Position numbers and translations under genes: made by a program. DNA of 64,000 nucleotides from Dickeya aquatica. Lineage in GTDB: Bacteria; Pseudomonadota; Gammaproteobacteria; Enterobacterales; Enterobacteriaceae. The DNA is taken from the NCBI RefSeq assembly GCF_900095885.1, contig NZ_LT615367.1:1674001-1738000 (forward strand), written 5' to 3'. Positions 55,951 through 64,000 of this stretch are shown here, one piece after another. A model generated the notes under the pieces. That model worked only from the letters and a program-made list of their open reading frames with translations, had not been told where the DNA came from and ran no database searches. The first letter of the stretch is position 1. Each line of letters begins with the position of its first letter.

Positions 55951-56367
55951 TTAACTCACCCTTACCGGATATTTAAACAGTTCACGCCCGGCGGGCGCGG
56001 TCACATCAATAATCAGAATCAGCCAGCCGTTATCGCCCGCCTCTGTAGCGACGTCGATTGATGTCGCACGACCGTCATCAATAAGCGGCTGCAACGCTTC
56101 GGCAGCGTATTGACGAGCCAGCGTATAGACGCGACTAACATTCTTTTCGCGCGTCAGCAGATGCAACTTTGAACCCAGCGACGGCACAGCCCAATATGAC
56201 CCATGTGGGGTCATGAGTCGGATATACACAGCATTAGCCAATGTGGCCGTTGCTGTGCCAGCGTAATCGCCGGTTGTTGGGTTCAATAAATTGTCCATGC
56301 AGCCATGATGGCCTGCATGGTGAAAGAGAGTAATGTGACGGGGTTCAGTGGGTATTGCCGGGATCAC
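55951..56367 (-). CDS. baseplate GP46/W-like protein
   Basis: This phage GP46-family protein makes part of the baseplate wedge. LNPTTGDYAGTATATLANAV, RLMTPHGSYWAVPSLGSKLH and YAAEALQPLIDDGRAT are the family blocks. GTG 56367 overlaps the previous stop by four bases and gives 138 residues. ATG 56298 (MDNLLNPTTGDYAG) gives 115 residues and would start right at the conserved domain. I kept the longer call because of the stop-start overlap but regard either as possible. Confidence 0.85.
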   Translation of the reverse strand: MIPAIPTEPRHITLFHHAGHHGCMDNLLNPTTGDYAGTATATLANAVYIRLMTPHGSYWAVPSLGSKLHLLTREKNVSRVYTLARQYAAEALQPLIDDGRATSIDVATEAGDNGWLILIIDVTAPAGRELFKYPVRVS

Positions 56368-56930
56368 ATTGACTGATTTGGTGTGCCGGTTGTGCCGCCG
56401 GAATCGCCAGGGTGGTTATGTCCGTCGTAAATTTCGCGGACGCGACTCATCGTTGATGTTTTATCTGCGATTTCTTCACTTGCCTTTAATAAAGGTGTAT
56501 TAAAATCCGCCCCTTCATTCGCATTGACAATATATTTTTTACAGTTGACCCGATATTCATCGCAATCAACCGTAATTATGCGCCCCTTTTTTAGTGCAAT
56601 TGCCGCGCCTTCATTGGTATAAATCGCAACCTCTCCCGACGAAAGCGCTTTGATTCGATACGACGCCGACTCGGTGGCGACAACGACGCTATGCGACGTT
56701 CTGCCGCCCAGCGGGATCACAACCCCCATAGTGCCTGGCGGCGGGTTTGACGTAAATCCATAATGCTGGAACAACTCAGCATCTTGAATCTGTTCCCCAG
56801 CCAGCCCATTTGCCTGAAACGTCTGCACCGGCCCCACGCTGTTAACACGCGATAAACGCACCCTAAACGCTTGCCTGACGCTGTTCATTGCCCGGCGAAT
56901 CTTTGCTTCAACATTATCCCACATCGACAA
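56364..56930 (-). CDS. baseplate assembly protein V (Mu gp45 spike)
   Basis: This 188-residue protein is the membrane-piercing spike of Mu-like tails. The N-terminal FRVRLSRVNSVGPVQTFQANG starts the OB-fold. Then come VVIPLGGRTSHSVVVATE, a beta-helical repeat region and a C-terminal DGHNHPGDSGG that binds metal at the spike tip. The start overlaps the end of the hub gene by 17 bases. It is followed by the W-like gene. Confidence 0.92.
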   Translation of the reverse strand: MSMWDNVEAKIRRAMNSVRQAFRVRLSRVNSVGPVQTFQANGLAGEQIQDAELFQHYGFTSNPPPGTMGVVIPLGGRTSHSVVVATESASYRIKALSSGEVAIYTNEGAAIALKKGRIITVDCDEYRVNCKKYIVNANEGADFNTPLLKASEEIADKTSTMSRVREIYDGHNHPGDSGGTTGTPNQSM

Positions 56931-58137
56931 TCCCCAGTTGCTGCTTGTTTTTGTGTTTGCGGTGGCGCTTGCGCTTTTTCTTCGGAAACGCGTCAGGTAT
57001 CCAGACGCCGTCTTCTTTCAGTCTCAGCGTCGTGCGCACGCCGTCCTGCCTGCCACCGACGAACTCACGACCCATCAGAAAATACACGGCGTTGATGCCA
57101 TGCACATCACTGATAACGTGAATGCGCTGACCCGGCTCCCACAACCGGCCGTCAGATGTGCGATGCCCTGCAACGACAGCAGTCATGTCGTAACCGGCAA
57201 GGCGCGCATCAGCCATCGCCTTGCGTGCGCGATAGTTCATCTGCTCCTGACTCTCCGCATCCCCGCAGACGATGATTTGCGGCCGGTAATGCGTCACGGA
57301 CGGGTCATATGCCCTGGCGTTCAGGCCGTGCATACCGGTTTCAGCAGTGCCGGTGTACATGTCCAGCTCGTCATCATCGTTGTCTTCATCATCAGACTCA
57401 GACGCGGTTGCTGTCGATGCGTTATCGACATCGACAATCGCCAGCTTTTTTGACTTTTTTGTCGTGTGCGCGTGCCCTTGCGCTAACACCGTCAATTCAG
57501 AGAACGAGCGGTCTTCGCTGCTCTCATCGTCGAGCTGAATCACGTTATTGCCTTTGCCGTCCTGCCGCAAAATCAGTGTCGCAACAGGCGGAGCGGTGTA
57601 ATCCGGGCCGCCGATCATCAGCGTCCCATCCGGGGAAAACCACGGCCACAGCCCGCGCCCGGCGCACGCCCGATGCAGCAAATCCCAGGCGCGCTCACCA
57701 GGTTCTGTTGAAATCTTGTCATTACGCATGGAGCTTTCTGCGTTCAGCTGGATTTTTGTGATGCCGAGCGGGCGAACCACCTGAGCGATAACCTCTTCAA
57801 GCCCAATTTGGCGCGATGTTAACAGCGGGGCGGCACAATCGACCAATATAGACATATTATCGCGACCACTGAGCGAAAGCGTCAAACCGCGCTTGCTTGC
57901 CGCGCGGCGAATGCGATCAATGCGGCCAATCATCACAACGTCTGCACCTATTTTCACTTGTACCGGCGCACCACGCGTGATGCCCGTCGGAAATGCCCCT
58001 TCAGGTAGCCCCAGGCTAACGCTCCATGCATCGGCCGGAACCAGAAAATCACTGTCAATCTGATAGCGCGACCACGCGCTGTGCGCCTTGCCGTTGACGA
58101 TAATTGAGACTGTATTGTTATCACTCTGCGTAGGCAT
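56914..58137 (-). CDS. baseplate hub protein (Mu gp44/P equivalent)
   Basis: This 407-residue hub protein is related to phage late control gene D/gp27. The start is ATG 58137 (MPTQSDNNTVSIIVNG), overlapping the previous gene by 17 bases; an upstream start is less likely. GRIDRIRRAASKRGLTLSLSGRD and GERAWDLLHRACAGRGLWPW (both gp44 blocks) support the assignment. An Asp/Glu-rich insert (SESDDEDNDDDELDMYTG) sits in the middle. The C-terminus is basic (PKKKRKRHRKHKNKQQ). Confidence 0.9.
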   Translation of the reverse strand: MPTQSDNNTVSIIVNGKAHSAWSRYQIDSDFLVPADAWSVSLGLPEGAFPTGITRGAPVQVKIGADVVMIGRIDRIRRAASKRGLTLSLSGRDNMSILVDCAAPLLTSRQIGLEEVIAQVVRPLGITKIQLNAESSMRNDKISTEPGERAWDLLHRACAGRGLWPWFSPDGTLMIGGPDYTAPPVATLILRQDGKGNNVIQLDDESSEDRSFSELTVLAQGHAHTTKKSKKLAIVDVDNASTATASESDDEDNDDDELDMYTGTAETGMHGLNARAYDPSVTHYRPQIIVCGDAESQEQMNYRARKAMADARLAGYDMTAVVAGHRTSDGRLWEPGQRIHVISDVHGINAVYFLMGREFVGGRQDGVRTTLRLKEDGVWIPDAFPKKKRKRHRKHKNKQQLGIVDVG

Positions 58138-59485
58138 TGAGCACGTCTCCCGCGACAAGTCCGTTAGGGTCACACACCTGCGGATTCAGCCGTTGCAACT
58201 CGTCAGCGCGCGTATAGTCGCCATACCAAAGATGCGCCACCAGGTGCAGATTTCCGGGGGCGGCGACAGTGCGTTGAATCAGTTGTGGTTTCGATTCAAT
58301 AACCGCCGCCGCCATCTCTTGTACCAGCAGCGCGACGGCTTTTAGCTGCTCGATAACCGGCTGATATGTCAGCCCCGTTGGTTGTTCGCTACTGCTGATA
58401 TCGTTCATCGCTGGCTCAAAGGCGGTGCGCGTACTGTCAATTGCTGTCTGGATCATCGTGCGCGTATCGCTGGTGATTTTCTCGACGTCATCCGGCGTCA
58501 ATACTGCGGTGATAGCCGCATCCTCAAGTACGGCAGATGCTTCTGCTGCTGCTTCGATTGCAACAACAATGGTGACGACAACAATTAACTCAATGATATC
58601 CGACGTCGTGAGTTGTGGCGGCATCTCAACCGCCGCGTCAACGCTGCCTGTCATAATGTCGGTGGGCATGGCCTGAACGGCGGTCAGCGCGGTTTGCGTA
58701 TTTGACCAGTCGGACATCACAACTGCAGGGGATGCTGTATACGCTGTTGCTGCTGCAGCTTGTTCCGTCGCCGCATCCGCCCCGCTGTACGAGCCGGTAT
58801 AGGACGAGTGCAGGCTGGATTTTGACGCCCCGGTTTTCAGCGATAATGCTGACTGCAAATCACGCAGGAACGCGGCCGGATAATTGACAAAATCTGTGAC
58901 GCTACTGACGAACCCGGAGATATCACTGCGGAAAACCGCAATCATGTTTAGCGCGCCGTTCGCCAGGCCTTTTACCTTATTCATCATCGCCTTTGCCGTG
59001 CGCAATGGCTTTGTGACGTTCTCCAGCATCTTACTTGTGCTGTCAATCAGCGACTGCGAGCGACTGAACAGCTCGTCGGCCTTGGATTGCGGATAGTTTG
59101 TGACAAAAAACGGATTGCCAGGCGTTGACTGCATAAACTGCACATCAACAGTGCAGTAATCTATACTGTCGGCTTCGTGTTCGATGCTAAAATCAGTGAC
59201 CTGCATGGCAGGCATTGAGCCAAACACCGGGTGTATCAACTCTGCCGCACCGCGTTTACGCAGCGCCTCGATAAACGCCTGCAGCCTGACCTCATAGTCG
59301 TCACCAAAAAAAACCGCGCGCACAGCAACAGTGTGTGGCTTTGCCCCCATATCGCGCACGTCTGCGCCGTCAATGTACGGGTATTCGTCTTGTGCAATGT
59401 CGCGTTGCTCGCCGTCTTTGACGTTTACGACATCGAACCTGATACCGCGAAACTTCGCGTCCTGCAAATTGTCAGTCCATGCCAT
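58121..59485 (-). CDS. DNA circularisation/injection protein N (Mu gp43 equivalent)
   Basis: This 454-residue protein begins MAWTDNLQDAKFRGIRFDVV, the start of the DNA circularisation N-terminal domain (Mu gpN). YIDGADVRDMGAKPHTVAVR and FFGDDYEVRLQAFIEAL follow. The family acts in tail/baseplate assembly and is said to travel with injected DNA. A long helical, Ala-rich central region precedes a C-terminal LysM-like DYTRADELQRLNPQV element (about residues 428-442). It shares one base with the tape measure gene. Confidence 0.9.
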   Translation of the reverse strand: MAWTDNLQDAKFRGIRFDVVNVKDGEQRDIAQDEYPYIDGADVRDMGAKPHTVAVRAVFFGDDYEVRLQAFIEALRKRGAAELIHPVFGSMPAMQVTDFSIEHEADSIDYCTVDVQFMQSTPGNPFFVTNYPQSKADELFSRSQSLIDSTSKMLENVTKPLRTAKAMMNKVKGLANGALNMIAVFRSDISGFVSSVTDFVNYPAAFLRDLQSALSLKTGASKSSLHSSYTGSYSGADAATEQAAAATAYTASPAVVMSDWSNTQTALTAVQAMPTDIMTGSVDAAVEMPPQLTTSDIIELIVVVTIVVAIEAAAEASAVLEDAAITAVLTPDDVEKITSDTRTMIQTAIDSTRTAFEPAMNDISSSEQPTGLTYQPVIEQLKAVALLVQEMAAAVIESKPQLIQRTVAAPGNLHLVAHLWYGDYTRADELQRLNPQVCDPNGLVAGDVLNAYAE

Positions 59486-61800
59486 TAGTAGCCACCCCCA
59501 ACTGAACCCCGGACAGCTTGCGTGCCGTTGTACTCGTTCACCGCCTCGGCGAGTACGCGGCTATCCAATTCGATTTTTGTGATGTGAGTGATAGGCGGCT
59601 GAGGCTGAGGGGTGGCAACCGGCTGCTGAGGGATTTGCATCAGATAAGACGACGTGACACCGCCTGCGCCCTGTCCAATTGTTGATGGCTTGCTCCACCA
59701 ACTCCCGCTTTCGTCGCTGACATTATCAGCCAGGTATTTTTTGATCCATTCTTCGTTTTCTTTTGCATACCCACGCCCAACTTGATACCAAGGCTGATAG
59801 CGCTTACGTGCCGCATCAATCGTATCCTGTCCGTAGTTATTTTTTAGCTCATCCCATTTTGCCGGGCCATTTTGCAGCTCATCCTCCTCCTCCGGAGTTG
59901 TCATTGTCGCGATTGACGCAACTGCTAGCGCAAACGCACCGTATGCCGCATACTTGCCAATCCGACCCGGCAGGTCCTTGGCTTTATCAAGCAAGCCGTC
60001 ATCTTTCCCCCCTTGATCTTGCCAATTCGTTACATACACTGGCACTGCACCACTCGCGTTACCACCAGTAATCAAATCCATCGGATTGAAACCGTCAGTT
60101 TTACCACCAGAGCCGGTAATGCCTGGGATTTTTCCACCCCCCAACAATCGCATTCCAGCAAAAACAGCCGCCGCCGCCGCCAACGCTTTAACGCCGACTG
60201 TCGCACCGGATACCGCCGTTGTCAGTGCCGGGTATTCGTTCGCGTAATCGGTCAGAAGCCCAGATATGCGCCCGATCACATCTGCAAGCGGTTTGACAGC
60301 ATCAATCTGACCAAGATCCGCCGCATTACCCAACTGCTCCGCCTTGAAAACCCCAGTGCCTTGTATCAGCTGAAAATTTTTATCGCCCGCCGTTTCGCCA
60401 TCCTGCAAGTAACGCTGTGCGTTAGCATTTTTCGCGATGTCTTTTGCGTACTGCTTGTTACTGCGATACGCCATTAGTGCCATCAATGCCTGACGATCTG
60501 CGACCATCGAACCGACGGCAGATCCCTCTAAAATCTTCGCCATCGACTCAATTATTTCGTGACGCTCGGCGCCTTTTGCTGTAGCCAGTTTTTCCTGTAG
60601 TTTTTTGTACTCTGGGTTGTTTTCGACAACCTTATCAACAATGCCGACAAATGCATCCAGCGCGTTCATGCCTTTACTGCGCGCAGCCGCAATTGAGCCC
60701 GGAAGGTCGATTCCCTTACCGTTGATTTTTATTCGCTTTGCTGCATTAGCGGCGTCCTGACTGTTAATTTTTTGCAATAGGTTCACTGCGTTATTACCAG
60801 CTTCGTCTTTTGTCCCCGCAGTGATCACAGACGCCTGGTTTAACCCCAGCAGCACTGAAAAATCACCCAGCCCCTTCATCCCCGCAGACCCGGCTAACGC
60901 CAATTGCTGAGGCAACCACTTGGCCATGTCTTTTAGTTCAAATCCGCCGCCCTGACCAGCAGAAATAGCCATATTCAGCGCTTTTCCGATGTCCTTATCC
61001 GATATGCCGAATGTCTGCTTTAGCCGTATCGCAATCTGCGCCAGATCTTTTGAGTCAGTCCCTGTCGCTGTCGAGTATTTCTGCAACACCGGCAACATCG
61101 CTTTGGCCGAATCCATTTCGACAGCACCAGACGCCAGCAGCGTATCGAGTGTTTCCGCCGCCCCCTCTTTTGTTCCGCCCCCAAATTTAACAGAGTCACG
61201 AATCACATTATCCAGCTCACCCATACCGGCCTGGCGTCCAGCAATATCCCGGTCTGCATACGCGGTGTTCGCCATATTCGCCAGACGAAACTCATACGAT
61301 TGAGCGTTTTTTATCGGCTGCGACACCACAGCCGCCGCCGCAGCAACACCACCCGCCACTGCCGCTGCGCTGGCCCCGGCATTACGCAGTCGCTCAAACT
61401 TACCCATTGCGCTTGCCGTACCATTCAGCTCAGTGCGCAGCCGCGTCAACTGCTCAGTCATCGCCGCAAACGCACGGCGTTGATCATTCGCCGACAACAT
61501 GCCGCTGCGTGTAAGACGGTTGTAAGCCGACATCGTCTGCTGTATCTCGCGCTGTATCTGCCGTTCCGAACGAATGCCGAGCGTTTCCCTGGCATTTGCC
61601 ACCCGCTGAAACTCAGACGACAGTGCACGCGACGCCTGAATGCCCGTTGTACTCGCTTTCTGCTGTGTGGTAGCCAGTTCAGTTGATGCCCGTTCAGCAT
61701 TTTTCGTTGCCGTCACCGCGTCGGCCATCGCCTTTCGTAGCACTTGTGAGCCAGCATCTTTCGCGGTCAGCGTTAACGCCAGTTGCAGATTGCGCGCCAT
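59485..61800 (-). CDS. phage tail tape measure protein (Mu gp42 equivalent)
   Basis: This 771-residue protein sets tail length. It starts with MARNLQLALTLTAKDAGSQV. A helical coiled-coil N-terminus (AVTATKNAERASTELATTQQ) follows. A tape-measure core then has GNVIRDSVKFGGGTKEGAAE-like text (DNVIRDSVKFGGGTKEG), FGISDKDIGKALNMAISAGQGGG and the hydrophobic AVSGATVGVKALAAAAAVFAG. A Gln/Pro-rich C-terminal linker precedes ITHITKIELDSRVLAEAVNEY. ATG overlaps the TAA of the frameshifted chaperone extension (TAAATG). Confidence 0.92.
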   Translation of the reverse strand: MARNLQLALTLTAKDAGSQVLRKAMADAVTATKNAERASTELATTQQKASTTGIQASRALSSEFQRVANARETLGIRSERQIQREIQQTMSAYNRLTRSGMLSANDQRRAFAAMTEQLTRLRTELNGTASAMGKFERLRNAGASAAAVAGGVAAAAAVVSQPIKNAQSYEFRLANMANTAYADRDIAGRQAGMGELDNVIRDSVKFGGGTKEGAAETLDTLLASGAVEMDSAKAMLPVLQKYSTATGTDSKDLAQIAIRLKQTFGISDKDIGKALNMAISAGQGGGFELKDMAKWLPQQLALAGSAGMKGLGDFSVLLGLNQASVITAGTKDEAGNNAVNLLQKINSQDAANAAKRIKINGKGIDLPGSIAAARSKGMNALDAFVGIVDKVVENNPEYKKLQEKLATAKGAERHEIIESMAKILEGSAVGSMVADRQALMALMAYRSNKQYAKDIAKNANAQRYLQDGETAGDKNFQLIQGTGVFKAEQLGNAADLGQIDAVKPLADVIGRISGLLTDYANEYPALTTAVSGATVGVKALAAAAAVFAGMRLLGGGKIPGITGSGGKTDGFNPMDLITGGNASGAVPVYVTNWQDQGGKDDGLLDKAKDLPGRIGKYAAYGAFALAVASIATMTTPEEEDELQNGPAKWDELKNNYGQDTIDAARKRYQPWYQVGRGYAKENEEWIKKYLADNVSDESGSWWSKPSTIGQGAGGVTSSYLMQIPQQPVATPQPQPPITHITKIELDSRVLAEAVNEYNGTQAVRGSVGGGY

Positions 61801-62042
61801 TTATTTGCCTCGTTGCTTGCGTTTCTTTCTCATCGACTTAATAACGCGAGTGTTACCACCTGACTGTTGCTTATCGGCGGCAGGTTTGCCGCCATTCAGT
61901 ACCGCCAGCGCGTTGAGATACCCATCCAGTTCCGGGCGGGTCATAGCAGCTATTCTTGCTTCTGTGATGCCGTATCGGCCGAGGGCGAGGGTTGCTGCTC
62001 GGTATCCGGCAAGTTGGGATTCTCGCGCATCCGCTTTTTTTT
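61801..62042 (-). CDS. -1 frameshift extension of the tail assembly chaperone (gpG-GT type)
   Basis: From the A8 run at 62035-62042 (minus strand), the -1 frame is open without stops to TAA at 61801-61803. It would read ADARESQLAGYRAATLALGR, then YGITEARIAAMTRPELDGYL and so on, ending KRKQRGK. The slippery heptamer is A-AAA-AAG, the type used in E. coli dnaX. Slippage would give a fusion of about 174 residues, equivalent to lambda gpGT. Conserved frameshifting between tube and tape measure genes is known in tailed phages, including Mu-like ones. If it does not happen here, the last 47 codons from ATG form a separate small ORF. Confidence 0.75.
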
Positions 62043-62324
62043 GATGTTTTCAATCTCCGCGTCAATCACATCAAAATCGTCGTCAGACAGTTGATCAAGC
62101 AGTAGTTCCGGCGTGATTTTTTCAGCATCGACACCCGGCAGGGTCAGCACGCTGGATGTAACCGCGACCCGGTAGAACAGCGAGGCGGCAGGGCCGGCTG
62201 TCGTACCGCGTGCGTCATGCGTCACAGCCAGAGCATCAACGGTGTCGCCGATAACGGGCAGGCGGGCGCTGAACTCAAAATGCAACTGGCCGTCGATTTC
62301 AATTCCGTGCAGTAACTGGGCCAT
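61950..62324 (-). CDS. phage tail assembly chaperone (Mu gp41 equivalent)
   Basis: This 124-residue protein starts at ATG 62324 (MAQLLHGIEIDGQLHFEFSA), preceded on the minus strand by GAGGAATAACA. It is an acidic chaperone that coats the tape measure before tube polymerisation. Its helical C-terminal part (ELLLDQLSDDDFDVIDAEIE) holds the KKK codons of the slippery site. It lies between tube and tape measure, the invariant position of this gene. Confidence 0.85.
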   Translation of the reverse strand: MAQLLHGIEIDGQLHFEFSARLPVIGDTVDALAVTHDARGTTAGPAASLFYRVAVTSSVLTLPGVDAEKITPELLLDQLSDDDFDVIDAEIENIKKKRMRENPNLPDTEQQPSPSADTASQKQE

Positions 62325-62326
62325 TG

Positions 62327-62704
62327 TTATTCCTCTACTACTCTCAAGCACTGAAACGTGATATCGCGCTTCGCTTCGTTGTCAGTTGAGTACTGCGCGC
62401 CGACATCCGTCGTAAAACAGTCCATGTACGTGGTGCGTTTGCCGCCTGAGCCGGATAATGGGTATTGCGTGATTTTCACACCCTCCATGCCCTCCCAGTC
62501 CAGGTCACCATCCAACGGAATCACCACTGTTGCCGCCAGCTGATATTCAGCGATACCCCGAGCGAAGCCCTTCGCACGCCCGGTTTTGTTCATCGTTTTG
62601 ACGAGTTTTCGTCCCGTCTTCGATGTGACCTTCAGGTCAGTACATTCCAGCTCACGGCTGTCAATCTCAAGAACGATTGACCCGACGTATTCCTCAATAG
62701 CCAT
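62327..62704 (-). CDS. phage tail tube protein (Mu gpM equivalent)
   Basis: This 125-residue tube subunit starts MAIEEYVGSIVLEIDSRELE. CTDLKVTSKTGRKLVKTMNK, YQLAATVVIPLDGDLDWEGM and the final DITFQCLRVVEE match contractile-tail tube proteins of Mu and P2 type. It stacks in hexameric rings inside the sheath. It lies 16 bp after the sheath gene and two bases before the chaperone start. Confidence 0.92.
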   Translation of the reverse strand: MAIEEYVGSIVLEIDSRELECTDLKVTSKTGRKLVKTMNKTGRAKGFARGIAEYQLAATVVIPLDGDLDWEGMEGVKITQYPLSGSGGKRTTYMDCFTTDVGAQYSTDNEAKRDITFQCLRVVEE

Positions 62705-62720
62705 TGTTTTTCTCCGTCAG

Positions 62721-64000
62721 TTACAGCAACAGGTCGATGCGGCCCGCAAACACGTGCAACCCATTCACAACATCAACAGGGATGGCAGCATTCAGGCAGT
62801 TCATGTCTTGCGAATCACGCTCAACAATCAGCGCGCCTTTGTTTGCGTCGACGTTCTCGATGATCTCCAGCTCTTCCAGCTTGTAGAGCACATCCAGTAA
62901 CTCGCTGCGAACCTTTGCAGGCGTGCGGGAACTCAGCTTGTCGCGCGGGAAACGCAGCGTGATGCGCTCACGGCAAGCCTTGCGCACATAGTCGAGGGTG
63001 CGAATGGTTGTGATATCCAGCAGGGCCACATCGTCAACACCGGCCGCGCTTTTTGTATAGGTACTGATTGCACGCACTATCTGCACCGTGTCGCCGGGGC
63101 CGATCTCGAAAGGAGCCAGGCCGTTATACAAGGCTTTTTCCTGCTCGGTGCGCATCGGGCGTGACGCCAGCGCGGTCACGTCGAGCGCCGACATTGCCAG
63201 GGTGTTGAGCGGCCGTGCCGGGTCTTCCTCGCTCGCCACCATTGCGGCATACCCTGCCGCGATTTGTGCGACGGTACAGACAGAGTCGCGGTGCCATCCC
63301 GCTGTGATACGTCCGGCATTAATGCTCGACGTCAGCGTGATACCGGTTGACAGCGAGTTTTTCCAGCCAGTGACGCCGATGACACCACGCTGCTCCAGCG
63401 GCCCGGATGCGTTGTCCAGGTGCGAACGCAGTTCGGTTAGCGCATCCTGCGTCGCATACGGACAAACGATGATGCTATGGCCCGCAGAGAACACGTGTGC
63501 CAGCGCGGGTGCGATGTCCGGGTTAATTTCGCCGCCGGTCATTGCCGTTGCTGCAACACTGACGCCCGACGCAGTTGCCGCCGCCCGCAGTACGATTTCG
63601 TTACCCGCCGCCCCTTTGTTTTTGGCCGTGAACGTGATAACGCCATTGGCCGCCACAGCCGTCACCGGTAGCGCCGCCTGTTGATTCAGCGCCGCCACCA
63701 TATCAGTTGCAATGGCAGCAGCGGTGTCACCGGTTGACACAGCAACGTTGACGCGGGCTGTCCCAACCCACACACTCATCGTGCCGTTACCTGCGGCCGG
63801 GCCCGTCACCGTGACCGTACCGGAAGCAGGCTGTGCGCCGGTCGCATCACTGATGCCGATGACCTGTAATTGCAGGTAGCTGTAACAGGTCAGCGCGCTG
63901 ACCACCATCAGATGCGCCATCGAACCCGCGCCGAAATAGGTTTCGGCCTCGTCAGAGGAAAACACATCGACAGCCGTTAATGGCGGCTGCGTGCCAGTCG
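62721..64000 (-). CDS. phage tail sheath protein (Mu gpL equivalent), 5' partial
   Basis: The frame continues through the right edge of the window, reading TGTQPPLTAVDVFSSDEAE at the edge, so the N-terminus lies outside. The visible roughly 425 residues include an inserted immunoglobulin-like domain (TVTVTGPAAGNGTMSVWVGT region). The sheath core follows, with HSIIVCPYATQDALTELRSH and GRITAGWHRDSVCTVAQIAA, and the C-terminal polymerisation domain DYVRKACRERITLRFPRDKL. It is the contractile outer layer of the tail. Confidence 0.92.
   Translation of the reverse strand, partial: TGTQPPLTAVDVFSSDEAETYFGAGSMAHLMVVSALTCYSYLQLQVIGISDATGAQPASGTVTVTGPAAGNGTMSVWVGTARVNVAVSTGDTAAAIATDMVAALNQQAALPVTAVAANGVITFTAKNKGAAGNEIVLRAAATASGVSVAATAMTGGEINPDIAPALAHVFSAGHSIIVCPYATQDALTELRSHLDNASGPLEQRGVIGVTGWKNSLSTGITLTSSINAGRITAGWHRDSVCTVAQIAAGYAAMVASEEDPARPLNTLAMSALDVTALASRPMRTEQEKALYNGLAPFEIGPGDTVQIVRAISTYTKSAAGVDDVALLDITTIRTLDYVRKACRERITLRFPRDKLSSRTPAKVRSELLDVLYKLEELEIIENVDANKGALIVERDSQDMNCLNAAIPVDVVNGLHVFAGRIDLLL

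Larger units (their letters stand above)
52118..64000. mobile_element. Mu-like prophage, right-end portion (tail, baseplate, fibre, mom)
   Basis: The segment carries a complete Mu-type contractile-tail block in Mu order on the minus strand: sheath, tube, tail assembly chaperone, tape measure, gp43 to gp48 equivalents, fibre, fibre assembly and mom. It ends in ybaV at a terminus starting TGTAGCGTGGCGAAA at 52118, which resembles the Mu right end (TGAAGCGGCGCACGAAA) in position and composition. The terminal 100 bp hold AT-rich near-repeats (GCATAGATTT and GCAATAGATTTT) that could be transposase sites. Early genes, heads and the left end lie past base 64000, so the five-base target duplication cannot be checked here. 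Confidence 0.85.

Noticed and set aside
56297..56322. Hairpin around the internal ATG of the gp46-like gene as a translation regulator
   Set aside because: The inverted CCATGCAG/CTGCATGG arms encode His/Gly-rich residues and lie inside the longer reading frame; support is too weak.
1..64000. tRNA or rRNA genes
   Set aside because: No cloverleaf, CCA-ending tRNA or rRNA sequence was recognised by eye in the gaps; a covariance search would be decisive.

Overview
The window reads as chromosome of a plant-associated or environmental member of Enterobacterales, most likely Pectobacteriaceae (Dickeya or Musicola type). The evidence is moderately GC-rich coding DNA, E. coli-like ybhK/moaABCDE/ybhP-clsB/rhlE, pbpG/dusC/bglX and dinG/ybiB blocks, a Serratia-type sfuABC iron transporter, and a Yersinia-type class IV adenylate cyclase. 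Genus assignment is inference.

Bases 1-13197 are an accessory operon of eight same-strand genes and the most unusual part of the window. It opens with the C-terminal Hint (intein/hedgehog-like) module of a protein cut by the left edge. Six large beta-rich proteins of unknown function follow, of which at least five share motifs and look paralogous. Among them sits a 664-residue protein whose N-terminal half resembles ABBA-type aromatic prenyltransferases (DMATS-like) and whose C-terminal half is an alpha/alpha-toroid with a QW motif and a class II terpene-cyclase-type DxDD motif. None has an evident signal peptide. Several genes are visibly AT-richer than their neighbours. I know of no described system with this composition.

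Bases 13260-30300 are core-like: ybhK, a cyanide-insensitive-type cytochrome bd operon with a DUF2474 small protein, a MoCo riboswitch ahead of moaABCDE, sfuABC, the ybhP-clsB pair, rhlE, and a divergent EamA transporter/AraC regulator pair. Bases 30295-46700 hold pepT, a DppA-like peptide-binding protein behind a 15-bp iteron array, dusC, fosA, cyaB (class IV adenylate cyclase), pbpG, a GST, a DeoR-family regulator divergent from a class III aminotransferase, bglX, a 40-residue YohO homologue, dinG and ybiB.

Bases about 44540-51910 are densely frameshifted. dinG and ybiB each carry a short out-of-frame segment with compensating indels. An M3 peptidase and a PAP2/class A acid phosphatase are split into many pieces by single-base indels while their residues stay conserved. 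A 5'-truncated fibronectin-III/laminin-G-like gene is fused tail-to-tail with a 5'-truncated ppiD. The pattern fits low-quality or misjoined sequence better than slow gene decay.

Bases about 52118-64000 are the right part of a Mu-like prophage inserted in ybaV (comEA family). From right to left it encodes sheath, tube, a tail assembly chaperone with a probable programmed -1 frameshift, tape measure, baseplate proteins (Mu gp43 to gp48 equivalents), tail fibre, fibre assembly protein, and a Mom DNA-modification protein next to the phage end. The prophage continues beyond the window.
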